Shown here: positions 1 through 11,800 of the stretch, piece after piece
Position numbering within the stretch: the first letter of the stretch is position 1
How the letters are laid out: every line of letters begins with the position of its first letter
NCBI RefSeq assembly: GCF_000283155.1
Contig: NW_004454177.1
Coordinates: 29,963,013-30,027,012, forward strand
DNA: 64,000 nt
Direction: 5' to 3'
Source of the DNA: Ceratotherium simum simum
Taxonomy: Eukaryota > Chordata > Mammalia > Perissodactyla > Rhinocerotidae
The notes under the pieces: generated by a model
Told to the model about the DNA's origin: nothing
The model's database searches: none
What the model saw: only the letters and a program-made list of their open reading frames with translations
Program-made: the position numbers and the translations under genes

Positions 1-276
1 GTATGATTTCCTTCATTAAGTAGTAGATAATAACAACAATAAACAAACACATAGGGACAGAGATTGGATTGCTGGTTACCAGAGGGGAAGCGGGGAGGGA
101 GGAGGGTGAAAGGGATAATTCGGTACATGTGTGAGGTGATAGATCGTAATTAGTATTTGGGTGGTGAACATGATGTAATCTATGCAGAAATAGAAGAACA
201 ATGATGTACACCTGAAATTTTTACAATGTTATAAACCAATGTTGCTGCAATAAACAAAAAATTTTAAAAAAAAAAG
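1..276 (+). mobile_element. L1 3' end, continues beyond left edge
   Basis: This is the 3'UTR and A-rich tail of a LINE-1 of the type common in this window. It shares the order GGTTACCAGAGGGGAAG, GTGGTGAACATGATG and a CACCTGAAATTT-like segment with the tail at 38266-38487, and in reverse with 34071-34377 and 47757-47870. It ends in an A-rich run near 276. The 5' part lies outside the window, so its length is unknown. Confidence 0.85.
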
Positions 277-1450
277 AAATTAGTTTGAAATATTTGTCTG
301 GATGTGACTTCACAGTATATGATGCAACCGAGAATATATAAATTGAAACTCCTTGTCATTGTGTTTTTGATTTACAAATTCCATCATAGGATCCCTTGGT
401 CTGTGCCCAACACAACTTAACTACCTTGAGCTACTTATTCACTGGATTTCTTCTTCCTCCGCTATTTTGAACCTATAGAGTCTCTAAATGTTCAAATATT
501 TTTCACGATTTTGTCTCCTAATATAACCAGCTTCCTAACCTCTTTGTGGCATGAGCCTTCAAATGCCATGTCTCTTTCTAGTAGGAAGAAGAGAGAACTA
601 ATATTTTTCACTTGTTCAAAAACATTTCTTGAGCACCTACTGTGTGAGATACCATGATTACCTTATAGAACACTTAAAAGCATGCAAATTATTTTCAAAA
701 ACATTATATAATTCAATAGTAACATTTTAAAATTGAATATTTACTAATGAATAGAATCTTTTAATGTAACTTTATTACCATAATTAGTTTCAAAATTGAT
801 GCAGAGAAAAATAAATCTTGACAAACAATGACTAAAGTCTGCAAAAAGTGATAGTTAAAAATGAGCTCCTGAAACTGGATTCAGGCAAACAATCCTCAGA
901 GGTAGAAGGTGCAGCTGTGCGTTCATGCCTGAAATCACTACATCAGCTAATTTTAGACTGCACTTATCAGTAATGATGGTATCTCATTGTTCTCATTTTT
1001 TTAATTCTATATTATCCATGATTCCTGCTGTGACAGTTAAATTGTTCTCAAATTTACCATAGTCAAAAAAGTTTAAAATTACACATGTGTATAATTTTGT
1101 TTCTAGAACTTTGGAAAATTGATGATGGTGATGATGGAAAGCTTACTCCTGACTTTTGACAAATTTAGATTGGACCATGGCCAAAAAAGATTTTCAAATT
1201 GCATAACACCATTATTTTTTATGTATTCAAGGAAACAACTTTTATCACATTTCATGAAGTCCTCAATACACTGGGAATAAATATCGATTATTATTGTATA
1301 TTATTAATGCTACTATTACGATTATTTTTATGACTATTTTGAGACTGTTTTAATGAACATAGAATAGTAACCTAAAAGATTCAAATTTCCCAACTTGCGT
1401 GTTTCATCCAGATAGCTTAGCCAAGGACTAGTTTCACTCAATTTTATAAA
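277..1450. other. AT-rich stretch, no gene seen
   Basis: No reading frame or RNA gene stands out. A short segment near 620-660 has the 'gagcacctactgtgtga' wording typical of ancient L2/MIR ends, too short to classify firmly. Confidence 0.4.
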
Positions 1451-1454
1451 TGTT

Positions 1455-1605
1455 TGGTTAATTGTTGTTTTGCCCACCAGCCTGCATATTACTTGAGGGT
1501 AATATATGTGTTATTAGGTCTTGCATTCTCAGCATCCCAGTTCAGTGTCTGTTATACACCAGGTACCCAAAAAACATTTTTTGAGTGAATAAATGCTTCA
1601 GTATC
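1455..1605 (+). repeat. L2 3' end fragment
   Basis: The order 'cccaccagcctg...cattctcagcatcccagt...cagtgtctg...gtgaataaatgc' follows the conserved 3' end of LINE-2. The copy is diverged, as expected for an ancient mammalian repeat. Confidence 0.65.
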
Positions 1606-1799
1606 TTTCTTCTATAAACAAGTCTGTGATTAAATTCACCTTTAAAATCTCTAGAAAAATGACAAAGATATTTCCATATAATCATAATTTTACATGCAAA
1701 AAATGAGCTTAAAAAAACAGTTTTTATTATGTGGTTAAATTTCAGTTAATACGATATCTGCTCCCCCACACTAAAATTTAGGATGCATGAGAGCATATA

Positions 1800-1895
1800 C
1801 TTCTGTTTGTTTTATTTAATGCTCTATCCTTATTACCTAGGCATGCTTAGCATATAGTAGGAGCTTAATAAATATTTGTTGAATATATTAAGTGG
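1800..1895 (+). repeat. L2 3' end fragment
   Basis: The segment 'cttagcatatagtaggagcttaataaatatttgttgaat' has the characteristic L2 terminal wording in plus orientation. Confidence 0.65.
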
Positions 1896-2389
1896 TGAAT
1901 ATCAAGAGGATCATTATCTAGCTCTTTTAGACATGGCATCATTAGCAGATATTACCTATAAAATTCATTATTTCGATATTTATTAAAGACATGCCAAGTA
2001 CTTCACTAAATGGTAGGGATACATTTCTTTCTATCCAAAATTTCATTTCTATTTTTAAGGATCAAGAAACTCAGTTGTATTATCAGTGTTGGTCAAGTTT
2101 GGTGATAGAGTGACACAACTTAAGAGAAAAAATCAGTTGGTAAACAGAGGGTAAATTTTAATTTACAATAATGATATAATGTTAAGAAGAATTAAAGATT
2201 CATGTCAATTTCCCAGAAAATATTCTCTTTAGGGAAGTCTCCAACTTGATCTCTTTACCATAAGAAGCTTGTTTTCAAATCAGTGGAGTCAAAATGATCT
2301 TGTTGGCTATAACCAAGCTGTGCTAGACTGATGTACCTATCTTTTCTACAAGGGGAAAGGAGCAAGAGAAATGAGTTAGAATTTAAGTA

Positions 2390-2485
2390 TTCTTATGTGC
2401 CATACCTCATATCTTGTAACGCTTACAACAACTGTACAAAATAGGAATTATTATCCCTATTTTTACAACAAGGATATTGAAATCT
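2390..2485 (-). repeat. MIR fragment
   Basis: Antisense MIR core: a run about allele-like counts 'aggaattattatccctatttttaca' preceded by 'cttacaacaactgt'. Short and diverged. Confidence 0.5.
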
Positions 2486-2865
2486 GAATTTCATATTAAA
2501 GCTACTTTCCTGCAAAGATCTTGCTCTTTCCATGCCTTGCTGTTTCTATCCCCGAGGAGCTAGCATACTTAAATTGGCTCATTGAAGTAACTTTATTCCT
2601 GAACAGTGTTGGAGTCCCACTTTAGCCTTCATACTCTCTGGTCACTTTTTGAAAGCCATGCCCAAGTTGTACTTGAAATTTTCTAAGTCAGAAGATTTAG
2701 ATGATTTCTCAGGAAGAGTATAATAAAATGAAAACGTACATAGGAAAGATCTATTTGATATAGTCTTCTTGCTTCTGCATTTAGATTTTTTTAAACTTTC
2801 TGACGTCATGTAGTAGTTTTTCATTTCTAAATCTTTATTAGAATTTAGAATAATCCCAGGCACAG

Positions 2866-3110
2866 ATGTTCACAAAGTATTTATTTAGCGTATGCTATGT
2901 GCCAGGCATACTGTTAGGGTCTTTCACATGTATTGCCCACCCATTAAATTTTCACAATACTTGCATTTTACAGATGAATAAACTTAATCTCAAAAAGTTA
3001 AGTAACTTGTCCAAATTCACACAGCAGGTAGGAAATATGATCACAGATGACATCCAATTGATCTTGTTCTTTCTTCTGTCCTATGGTATTTGTCAGTAAA
3101 TATATACCTA
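2866..3110 (-). repeat. MIR SINE, antisense
   Basis: The stretch reads through the antisense MIR landmarks in order: 'tatgtgccaggcatactgt', 'cattttacagatgaataaac', 'aagtaacttgtccaaattcacacagc'. MIR is an ancient tRNA-derived mammalian SINE. A 77-residue frame across it is not a gene. Confidence 0.8.
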
Positions 3111-3184
3111 CTTTACTTTATTTGGGCTTATTTAATTGGTGAGAAATCAGAAATAATTAATGATATCTGAGAATTGTATTTATT

Positions 3185-3305
3185 ATGATTAAAGATATGC
3201 GAAGTATTTCTTATTTAATCTTCCCAATAATCCTTACAAATAGAGATAACTTTTTTTTCTCATGAAGAAAAGAGACTCAAAGAAATTAGACTATTTGACA
3301 AAGGG
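3185..3305 (-). repeat. MIR fragment, antisense
   Basis: Contains 'ttatttaatcttcccaataatcct' and 'agagactcaaagaaatta', matching the middle of antisense MIR, then becomes unrecognisable. Confidence 0.6.
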
Positions 3306-3309
3306 ATAG

Positions 3310-3855
3310 AGGACTAGACTTCAATATTGGTTCTGTTTGACTTCAAACCTTTTCTCTTTCCATAATATTAGTCTACTTTTGACACAAAGAGATAAACCAG
3401 GAAGGTGGTACAATAATTTAGATGTGAAAGAAAAGGTGGCTAGACTACACCAGTGGAGTTGGAAAGAGAGAATAAGGGAAGGTTGATGGCTTATCATGTA
3501 GGTTTTCTAAGAATGTTTCAGCACGACTCAAAGTAGAGTAAGGTTCAATATACCACAATGACTTCCCAGAAGTCTATAATGCAGTTTTATTCAAAAAATA
3601 GACTTGCTAATTGTTCTAATTCCACTTTCTTTTCTTCTTAAAGCTAGAATTGGCCTTTGACTCGTCGAATATTATATGTTCTAAGCTAAATTGATTTTGC
3701 ACTAAAACTAATCATATCTTCCCCAGTCTAAATTATATTAATGGTTTCTCATCATATAAATTTGGAAATCTTACCAGGATAGAAAGTCCTGTATAAATTC
3801 TGACCCCTGAGAACCTCTTGTTTCTCATTACACTAGAACATATACCATCACTTTA
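3310..3855. other. No gene or named repeat seen
   Basis: AT-rich sequence without a credible reading frame; I could not assign a repeat family. Confidence 0.35.
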
Positions 3856-3859
3856 GCTA

Positions 3860-4110
3860 TATTGCAAAAATATATGTCACATTCCTGCCTCTGTGACTTC
3901 ACATGGGGTTTTCCTTCTATCTGAAATGCTATTCCTCTTTCTTCTAACTCCACAATAAATTTTCTTCTAACTCTTTCTTCTAGCCAATATCTAGCTAGCT
4001 AGCTCAAGAGTCGCCATTCTCCAGAAATCCTTCCTGACTCTAGAGTGTGATTTCAGTGCGTGTACCCTGTGCTCCCAAAACAGTATGATTATGAGACTAT
4101 CTAACACTCC
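3860..4110 (+). repeat. L2 element, left part
   Basis: Plus-strand L2 wording: 'ctggaatgct'-like text near 3920, 'ccttcctgactct' near 4030 and 'gtaccctgtgctccc' near 4060. It is cut at 4110 by an LTR insertion and resumes after 4602, so the LTR is younger than this L2. Confidence 0.65.
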
Positions 4111-4602
4111 ATTGTTGAATTAATTTTCTACACTGCATGATAAATTACCACAAACTTTTCAGCTTAAAACAACGTGCATTTATCCAACAGTTTCTGTGGG
4201 TCAGGGCTCTGGGCACAGCTAAGCGGGGTGCCTATGCAAGGATACAATCAAAGTGTCAATAAGGGCTGGGTTCTCATCAGCAGGCTCAATGGGGAAAGAT
4301 CTACTTCCAAGATGGCTCAATTGGTTGGTATAATTCATTTCCTTGTGGTGGTACAATTCATGGTTGCTTGCTTCTTCAAAGACAGCAAGGGGAACAAGGT
4401 TCTAGAGCAAGTCTACTAGCAAAAAGTCTTATATAACGTAATGTAATCACAGATGTCACATCCTATCATATTTGCCATATTTTATTGCTTAAAAGCAATC
4501 CACAGGCCTTGCCCACACTCAAAGAGAGAGTATATACAAGGGCGTGAACACCAAGATGTGGATATCATGGGAGTCACCTTAAAGTTTGTCTACCACAATT
4601 GT
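4111..4602 (-). mobile_element. Solo LTR (MaLR/MLT1-like) with 5-bp target duplication
   Basis: The element is 4116-4597 (482 bp). It begins with TG and ends with CA, and is flanked by the direct repeat ATTGT at 4111-4115 and 4598-4602. A 5-bp duplication is typical of ERVL/MaLR integration. The text 'taaattaccacaaac...cttaaaacaac' resembles the antisense form of MaLR-type LTRs such as the one at 56039-56430, hence the minus strand. The subfamily is uncertain. An 81-residue frame at 4174-4419 lies inside it and is not a gene. Confidence 0.7.
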
Positions 4603-4730
4603 CATCACTGATGTATAAACCTGTTTCCTCAACTAGGCCAGAAGCAACTCAATGGCAAGCAGCATGTCTTATCTGACTTTGTGTGCCCAGTATCTAGCAC
4701 TCTATATTTGGTTTATGACACATTTAAAAT
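4603..4730 (+). repeat. L2 element, right part
   Basis: Resumes the L2 interrupted at 4110: 'ctgtttcctcaactaggcc...tcaatggcaagcagcatgtctta...tgtgcccagtatctagcac' follows the L2 3' end. Confidence 0.6.
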
Positions 4731-5714
4731 TTGATTCACTAACTGTTGCTAGGAACAAAAATACTGGGGCTATACAAATAAAAGGCAATTCATTTTCCAT
4801 AAAAATAATCAAAAACTGTAGCATCTAAAAACCAATGAATATAAAATTATGTTAATAAATAGTAAAATATCATAGATAATAGGAACCCTTTACCCTCATT
4901 CCTTGATTATCACTATGATGATGTTGTTATATCTGGGGTTTTTAGAAATGGAATATCAATGTGATACATAAACTAAGATGGCAGCAACACTATGCATACT
5001 CATTGACTGTTTAAAAAGGAAAAGAGATACTATGGATTTATTACCAGAGATTAGCTACCTATAGAATATTTAGTTGCCGTAGCAATTTAGTTAATTAACA
5101 GGCTTGGTTTGTATTACATAACTGCTAAAGGAGACTCACATATCTGGGAACACAGAAGTGTAAAATTGTGCTCTGAGACTGTCCTGTATGCTCCAGAGAA
5201 AGAAACATTATTTTGCAGATCCCTCTATGATAATTTACCTAATTAAAAGTTGTGTTGTGGATTTCAAATACGTCTACACTTCAGACAAAAATGATACCTT
5301 TTGAAAGAACAGAGGGTCTGCATTCTGAATTTGCACTGACAGTATAATAAAGAGGTTCAGGTTTTAAATGTAGTTACAAAGAAATAATGTTAATAGAGTA
5401 GATGCAGTCAACACAAGTAATTAATTTCCTTGATTTGTCATAAAAATTTGCACAATGGCAGCTGTGAGGTCAGCTGACTTAACTCTATTGCCAGGCAGCA
5501 GAACTGAATGTACCTTGGCTCCAAGGATTTCATTTACAGCTGATGAAATCACTTGAAAAAATTTTCACAGAGCTGAAAGTATCAAATAATTCACAAGAGC
5601 TTTGTTGTATAGAAGACACTTCTTGAAAAATCAATAGTAGCAATTTTATTGTTAATATCCCAGTCATTTTTATTAATGAGTACTTATTGAATCATGTCTT
5701 GTGTTAAGCAGTAG
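4731..5714. other. No gene or named repeat seen
   Basis: AT-rich sequence with no supported coding frame. Confidence 0.35.
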
Positions 5715-5960
5715 ATACTTAGTATTTACTGAATATCAGGTACAAAATGAAGTGTTTTAATGTTACATTAATTTTCACAATATCCCTAGCAGGTAGACTT
5801 CTATTATCATGCCCATTTGGCAGATAAGAAACTCTAGGCTTACAAAGGTTAAATGACTTGTTGAGGGCACTACATCTCCTAAGTAATGGAACCAGGATCT
5901 GAACCCTGGTCCTCTGGATACAGAGCTCATGTTTATAAATATTAAGCAGGAATGCCTTGC
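5715..5960 (-). repeat. MIR SINE, antisense
   Basis: Antisense MIR landmarks appear in order: 'ttcacaatatccctagcaggtag', 'gcccatttggcagataagaaac', 'aatgacttgttgagggca' and 'ccaggatctgaaccctggtc', which is the tRNA-like head region. One of the better preserved MIRs here. Confidence 0.8.
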
Positions 5961-6565
5961 CACAAATGACGCATCATGGAACTAACAAATTCTAGTGTCA
6001 TTGCTTTGGGCTCTTTGAAGGCAGCTTTCCTGACTTTTAGCTTTGGCTTCCTGCCCTTTGTTTCTCCATTTTTTCAATGACTATGTAAACCCCTAATTCT
6101 GATATTAAGTCCTTCATACTTGGAGTAAATACGGTGTCTTCTGTTTTCCTTACTGAACACTGATTAAGAAGTTTAATCAAGAAACACACCCCAGAACCTT
6201 TGAAATGAAGAGCACAATGGTCCTATCCAGATTTCCAACTCATCCTGGAGGACTTAGGGATCTCTGATTGAATCAGCATTTAATACTCAAATAGCCAACT
6301 ACATAACTACATGGGCAATGAAAAATATGAGTCAGAGTTGGAAAAAACAGCTGAAAAATGTAAATGATTACTTCATTCATTTTAAATTTATTTTGTGACA
6401 AGTCTTTCATGCCTTAACTCTAAGGATATTCCACACATCATGACACATAGTTGGAAGAGGTATTTGGAGGTAGGAACTGTGTCTTGTCCCACAAAATTCA
6501 CTATCAAGATAACTAATGCATAGATAGGCAAATCTGGCCCTGCTGACAAGGTATAATCATGAGGA
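5961..6565. other. No gene or named repeat seen
   Basis: No supported reading frame and no repeat I can name. Confidence 0.35.
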
Positions 6566-6677
6566 ATATGAGAGTGGTATGAGTAGAGGCAACAATGTAT
6601 CCTTGGTTAGCCATATGTGTCATATGAGAGTGGTATGAGTAGAGGCAATAATGTATCCTTGGTTAGCCATATGTGTC
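6566..6677. repeat. Two-copy 56-bp tandem duplication
   Basis: Unit 1 (6566-6621) and unit 2 (6622-6677) are adjacent, in the same orientation and differ at one base (aacaatg versus aataatg). Both start ATATGAGAGTGG and end ATATGTGTC. Confidence 0.9.
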
Positions 6678-6814
6678 AGTAGTTTCTAACTCATGATTTA
6701 GTATGTTAATGGTTAAAAATAATAAAATGTTTTCCAATATGTTCAGAAAGAATTGCTCTCCTCTCTGTCTACAACACAGTAATAAAAAAGAAGAAAAACC
6801 ACATCTTTTCATAA

Positions 6815-6955
6815 ATAACAATAGCATCCACTTACTGAACACTTACTTTGTACTGTACATACTGGGAGCTGATCATACATTATCTACTTTAGTCCTTATC
6901 ACTTCATTATAAGGTATTTTTTAAATCCAAATTTACAGATTAAATTTAGTAAATG
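6815..6955 (-). repeat. MIR fragment, antisense
   Basis: Contains 'acttactgaacacttactttgtactgt', 'tttagtccttatcacttcattat' and 'atttacagattaaat', matching antisense MIR in order. Confidence 0.65.
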
Positions 6956-7195
6956 TTGTGGCATTTTTGCTTACCAACCTACCAGCCTCCATTCTCCAGA
7001 GTGGCAGCAGCTGTTGGGACAGCAACCTGCATTCCTGGTGTATAGATCTGATAAGTCAATATAAACCTGGTTCTCAAATAACTGTGGTTATGTGTTTTGA
7101 CTTGTCTGGCTCAAAGGCAAGCTTTTATTTGCCCCCTTTGGAACTCTCTCATGGTTAGAGTGGCCTCTTGGGTAGTGTTTGTCAAAAGTATTTAA
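6956..7195. other. No gene or named repeat seen
   Basis: No supported coding frame; sequence becomes L1-like at about 7200. Confidence 0.35.
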
Positions 7196-7983
7196 AAATA
7201 TATACCACGACAACCACTGGGGCAAGGAATATCAGATGGTGGAAGCAACAGACTGACCTAAAATCCTAGGAATCATGTGGCTGAGAAAGAAGATACATGG
7301 GAGAATGAGGGCTTTGAAGGGCTTCTGCATCTGCTAGGGAACCAGAGGGCCACATGCATGCCTAGGGACAAATATATGCCCAGAAAATATCTGAGAGGAC
7401 CCTAGGCTTGCACCTCTGGTTGATCTTTGAGGACTAGACAAGCAGAAGGAAAAGGTAGAGTTGTAGTCATCCTGGCTAAACATTGAAAGAAAGCCATAGC
7501 TCTGAATGAATCTACAAAGAACAGGAGAGTAGTTTTTGCTTTGTTTTGTATATCTTTTTGGCTCCAGGAGTTGAAGGAAATCTCTGTCAGGTCATTGGCT
7601 GATTGCTCAGCTAATGGAATAGAGACTTCAGAGACCACACATGATAAGAAATACACTCTTTGCAAAAACTAGTTTGGAAAAGCCATTGAACAAATGTGTG
7701 ACTGCAGGCAACAAAAAAATAACAATGCAAACCCAGTGGGGATGGAGAAAGGAAGATCTGATTTTTAGAGTTATCACATTATAATATTGAAAATTTCCCA
7801 TTTGTAACAACAAAAAAATCTGAGACTAGGAAAGTAGAGCCCATTAACAGGAAAAAATAAATTGCAGATACCATCCTTGAGGAAGCCAGATGTTGGACTT
7901 AGCAGACAAAGATTTTAATCAACTGTCTTACATGTGCTCAAGGAATTAAAGGAAACAATGGGTAATGAATTGACGGAAAACAG

Positions 7984-8290
7984 GAAAATGATTGCAATAA
8001 TTTTATTGAGATCATAATGGTTTACAACAGTATGTAATTTCGTGTGTACATTATTGTTTATCAGTTTATAGATAGACTTCATTGTGCTCACCCCCAGTAG
8101 TCTAATTAGTGTCCATCACTGTACATACGTGTCCCTTTACCCCTTCCACTCACCCCCCAAATCTCTTCCCTCTCATAACCACTAATATCCTCTCTTTATC
8201 CATGTATTTGTTACCTTCCACATATGAGTGAAATCGTGCAGTATTTGTCTTTCTCTTTCTGGCTTATTTTGCTTAAAGAAAATGATTACA
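7984..8290 (-). mobile_element. Nested L1 3' end with target duplication
   Basis: 7997-8277 is the reverse complement of an equid-type L1 3' end, starting with a degenerate T-rich tail and 'ttattgagatcataatggtttacaac'. It is flanked by GAAAATGATTGCA (7984-7996) and GAAAATGATTACA (8278-8290), a 13-bp duplication with one mismatch. It therefore inserted into the surrounding older L1 as a short 5'-truncated copy of about 280 bp. Confidence 0.85.
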
Positions 8291-8334
8291 GAATAGACTA
8301 ATCTATAAAACTAATAGAGGATATCAATAAAGAA

Positions 8335-8673
8335 TTGGAAATTATAAAAAAAGAACCAAATAGATATTCTGGAGCTGAAAAGTACAAAGCTGAAATGAAA
8401 ATTTCACTAAATGAGTTCAACAGCAGATTTGAGCAGGCAAAAGAAAAAATCAGAAGACTCATTGAAGATCTGAAGATAGGCCAATTGAAATTATCCAGTC
8501 TGAAGAACAGAAAGCCAAAAGAATGGAAAAAAATTAACAGAGCCAAAGCAGCCTGTGAGACGCTATCATGCTTAACAACGGATGTATTATGGAAGTCCCA
8601 GAAGGAGAAAAGAGAGAGAAAGGAGCAGGAAGAATATTTGAAGAAGCAATGGTCAAAAATTTCCAAAATTTGA
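8335..8673 (+). pseudogene. L1 ORF1 remnant
   Basis: A 112-residue open frame, rich in Lys, Glu, Arg and Asn, reads like the coiled-coil N-terminal half of L1 ORF1 protein, the RNA-binding chaperone of the L1 particle. It includes the SRFEQAKEKIRRLIEDLK region. Its position after L1 5'UTR text supports this. The frame stops at 8673 and the RNA-binding C-terminal half is not intact. It starts only because a nested insertion ends just upstream. Not expected to make a working protein. Confidence 0.7.
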
Positions 8674-8816
8674 TAAAATAATGAACCTACATATCAAAGA
8701 AGCTCAAAAAATGCTCAGTAAGATAAACATATAGAGGTCCACACTGAGACACATAATAATCACACTTTTGAAAGATAAAAACAGAATCTTCAAAGCATCA
8801 AGAGAGACTCAGCTCA

Positions 8817-9068
8817 GGGGCTGGCCTGGTGGCATAGTGGTTAAGTTTGGCATACTCTGCTCTGGTGGCCGAGGTTTGCAGGTTTGGATCCCAGGCACGG
8901 ACCTACACCACTCATCAAGCCATGCTGTGGCAGCAACCCGCACACAAAATAGAGAAAGAGTGGCACAGATGTTAGATTAGGGCTAATCTTCCTCAAGCAA
9001 AAAAGAAAAATAGGAAGATTGGCAACAGATGTTAGTTCAGAGCCAATCTTCCTCACAAAAAAAGAAAT
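8817..9068 (+). mobile_element. ERE SINE (tRNA-derived, equid)
   Basis: The copy starts GGGGCTGGCCTGGTGGC, has a B-box-like GGTTTGGATCCC near 8880, and ends with two copies of the 'agatgttag...aatcttcctca' tail module followed by an A-rich run. It sits in the ORF1-to-ORF2 part of an older L1. Short purine repeats (AAGAGAGA) on both sides may be the target duplication, but low complexity makes this unsure. Confidence 0.9.
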
Positions 9069-9836
9069 AAGAGAGAGAGAGAGAAGCAGTTCATCACATA
9101 CAAAGGATCTTCAATAAGATTAACAGTCAATTTCTCAGTAGAGACCATGGAGGCCAGAAGGCAGTGGATGACATACTTAAAGAGCTGAAAACCAAAAACT
9201 ATCTATAAAGAATTATATGTCTAACAAAATTATTCTTCAAAAATGAAGGATAAATTAAGACATTCCCATATGCACAAAAACTCAGAGAGTTTGTTGCTAT
9301 TGTACTTGCTCTACAAGAAATGCTGAAGGTAGTCCTTCAAGATAAAATGAAAAAACTCTAGACAGTAACTCGAAGCCATATGAAGAAATAAATAATAACA
9401 GTAAAAGTAACTATATAGTTAAATATAAATCCAGTATTATCGTATTTTTGGTTTGTAACTCCTTTTTTTCTGTATAATTTAAAAGATAAATGCATAAAAT
9501 AATAATTATACCTCCATGTTAATAGGCACACAATGTACAAATACATAATTTGTGAGAGTAGCAATATAAGTGGAGGATACAGAATTGCATAGGAGCAGAA
9601 ATTTGTATGCCATTGAAGCTAAGTTGCTATCAATTCAAACTAGGTTTTTATACATTTAGGATGTTAACTGTAATACTCATGATAACCCCTAAGCAAACAA
9701 CTAAAAATATATAGAGAAAAGCAAATGAAGAGGAAATCAAAATGGTACACTAGAAAAAGTCAATTGAATATGCAAAAAGTATTAAAGGAAGAATTGAGGA
9801 ACAACAAAGATATAAAACATAAAGAAAACAACAAAA

Positions 9837-10027
9837 TGGCAGCAGCACGTCCTTTCTTAACAGTAATCACTATAAATATAAATGGATTAAACTCACCATT
9901 TAATGAATTAAAAGGAAGAAATAGGCAGAAGGCATTAAAACACAAAAAACATGTTCCAACTATATACTGTCTACAAGAGACTCACATAAGATCCAAAGAC
10001 ACAAATAGATTAAAAATGAAAGAATAG
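9837..10027 (+). pseudogene. L1 ORF2 endonuclease N-terminal remnant
   Basis: The frame encodes the start of the apurinic-type endonuclease domain of L1 ORF2. It includes TVITININGLNSP, with the conserved metal-site Asn, and YCLQETHI, with the catalytic Glu. The frame stops at 10027, well before the other catalytic residues, and the reverse transcriptase region is deleted. A clear pseudogene inside the 7200-11228 L1. Confidence 0.85.
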
Positions 10028-11228
10028 GAAGAGATATTTCACGCATATAGTAACAAAAAGAGAGTTGGGGTGTCTATACTACTATCAGATAAATAGAGTT
10101 TAAGTTAAAAAATTATTACAAGAGGCAAAGAAGGACATTACATTTACATAAATTGTCAGTCCATCAAGAATTTATAATGATTATAAACATACACTCAAAA
10201 ATAGATAAATTGAACTACAGTAAAATTAAGTACTTTTATGCATCAAAGGGCACTATCAAGAAAGTTAAAGACAACTACACAATAGGAGAAAATATTTGCA
10301 AATCATATATTTGATAAAGATCTAATATTCAGAATATATGAAGAATTCTTACAACTCAACAACAAAGGACCAACAACCCAATTAAAATACGACCAAAGGA
10401 CTTGAATGAGTTGAATAGATATTTTCTCCAAAGAAGATATGTCAAGAGCCAATAAGCAGATGAAAAGGTGCTCCACTTCATTAGCTAATAGACAAATGCA
10501 AATCAAAACCACAATGAAATAACTACACTAAGATAAATGAAAGAAACCACTAGGATAACTACAGAAAAAAAAGAAAAATAGCAAGGACATGGAAAAATTG
10601 GAACCCTCATATGTTGCTGGTGGAAATGTAATATGATGCAACCACTGTGGAAAACAGTTTGGCCATTCCTCTATAAGTCTAATGCAGAATTACCATATGT
10701 TCCAGTAATTCCACTCCTGGGTATATACCCCAAAGAATTGAAAACAGATGTTCAAACAAAAACTTGCATGTTCATAGCAGCACTATAGCCAAATCAAGAA
10801 AATCAAGTAAATGAACCAAATGTCCAACAACTGATGAATGGATAAACAAAGCATGGTATATTTGTATAATGGAATATCATTCAGCCATAAAAAGGAATGA
10901 AGTACTTTTGCATACTGCAACATGAGTGAACCTTGAAAACATTAGGCTAAGTGAAAGAAACCAGGCACAAAAGTCCACATGTTGTATGATTCCACTTATA
11001 TGAATATCCAGAATAGGCAAATCCATAGAGACAGAAAGCAGATTAGTAGTTTCCAGGGGCTGGGGGTAGAGGGTAATGGAGAAGATTGCTTAGTGTGCAT
11101 GGGGTTTCTTTTTAGGATGATTAAAATGTTCTGAAACCAGATAGTGGTGATGGTTGTATAACATTGTCAACATAGTAATGTCACTAAAGGTAAACTTATA
11201 TTATGTATATTTTACCACAATAAAAAAA

Positions 11229-11549
11229 TACTTTAAAGCAAGTTAGAAGAAAGAAAGGTATAAATAATTTGACAGTTTCTTGGAGGGAAATATTACTGAT
11301 TTAGAATAAGAATAAAAAACCAAGCCCGATTCCTTATTAGCTGCCACCAACTACTTACAGAATATTTTATGGGGGTTAAGTAAGACAAAAACATGGAAAA
11401 GTTGCCAGTGCAGAACTTGGCCAATAGCATGTTTTCCATATATATTGGTTGAATCTAAACTTCTCCTTTAGCTAAAGATACATATTTTGATGTTATTGCT
11501 TTTTGGGCCTTTTTGTATAATTATCCAGTTATTTAATAGAGTATATTAA
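11229..11549. other. No gene or named repeat seen
   Basis: AT-rich with no supported coding frame. Confidence 0.35.
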
Positions 11550-11800
11550 TTACATGTGCTGGAGTCACTGACATTCTCCAAGTTCAAATCTGTGTTCTTC
11601 TTATTCTGTAACCTTCAGAAATTTGCTTTACCTCTCTCTGCCTCAATTTCCTCATTTATAAAATAGAGATAATCATAGTACTTACCCCCGAGGAATGAGA
11701 ATTGTAGTAGAAACTGTATAACACATTTTTAACTTAATTCTAGGCTCTTAAATCAGCACTCAATAAATGTTTATTATTATTATTATTAATAGCAATTTTT
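11550..11800 (+). repeat. MIR SINE, sense
   Basis: Reads MIR in sense: 'agttcaaatctgtgttctt', 'ctctctgcctcaatttcctcatttataaaatagagataat' and 'cagcactcaataaatgt', ending in an ATT run. Confidence 0.8.

Larger units (their letters stand above)
7200..11228 (+). mobile_element. Old L1 (L1M-type), interrupted, with 5'UTR, ORF1 and ORF2 remnants
   Basis: An old LINE-1 in plus orientation. 7200-7980 resembles L1M 5'UTR text, including 'cattggctgattgctcagctaatgga'. 8335-8673 is an ORF1 coiled-coil remnant. 9837-10027 is the ORF2 endonuclease start, and 10200-11228 is the ORF2 C-terminus and 3'UTR ending in AATAAAAAAA. Most of ORF2, including reverse transcriptase, is missing between about 10150 and 10200. 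A minus-strand L1 tail (7997-8277) and an ERE (8817-9068) have inserted into it. The exact 5' end is uncertain. Confidence 0.8.

Noticed and set aside
8298..8666. 122-residue minus-strand frame
   Set aside because: It is the reverse-strand shadow of the L1 ORF1 remnant at 8335-8673.
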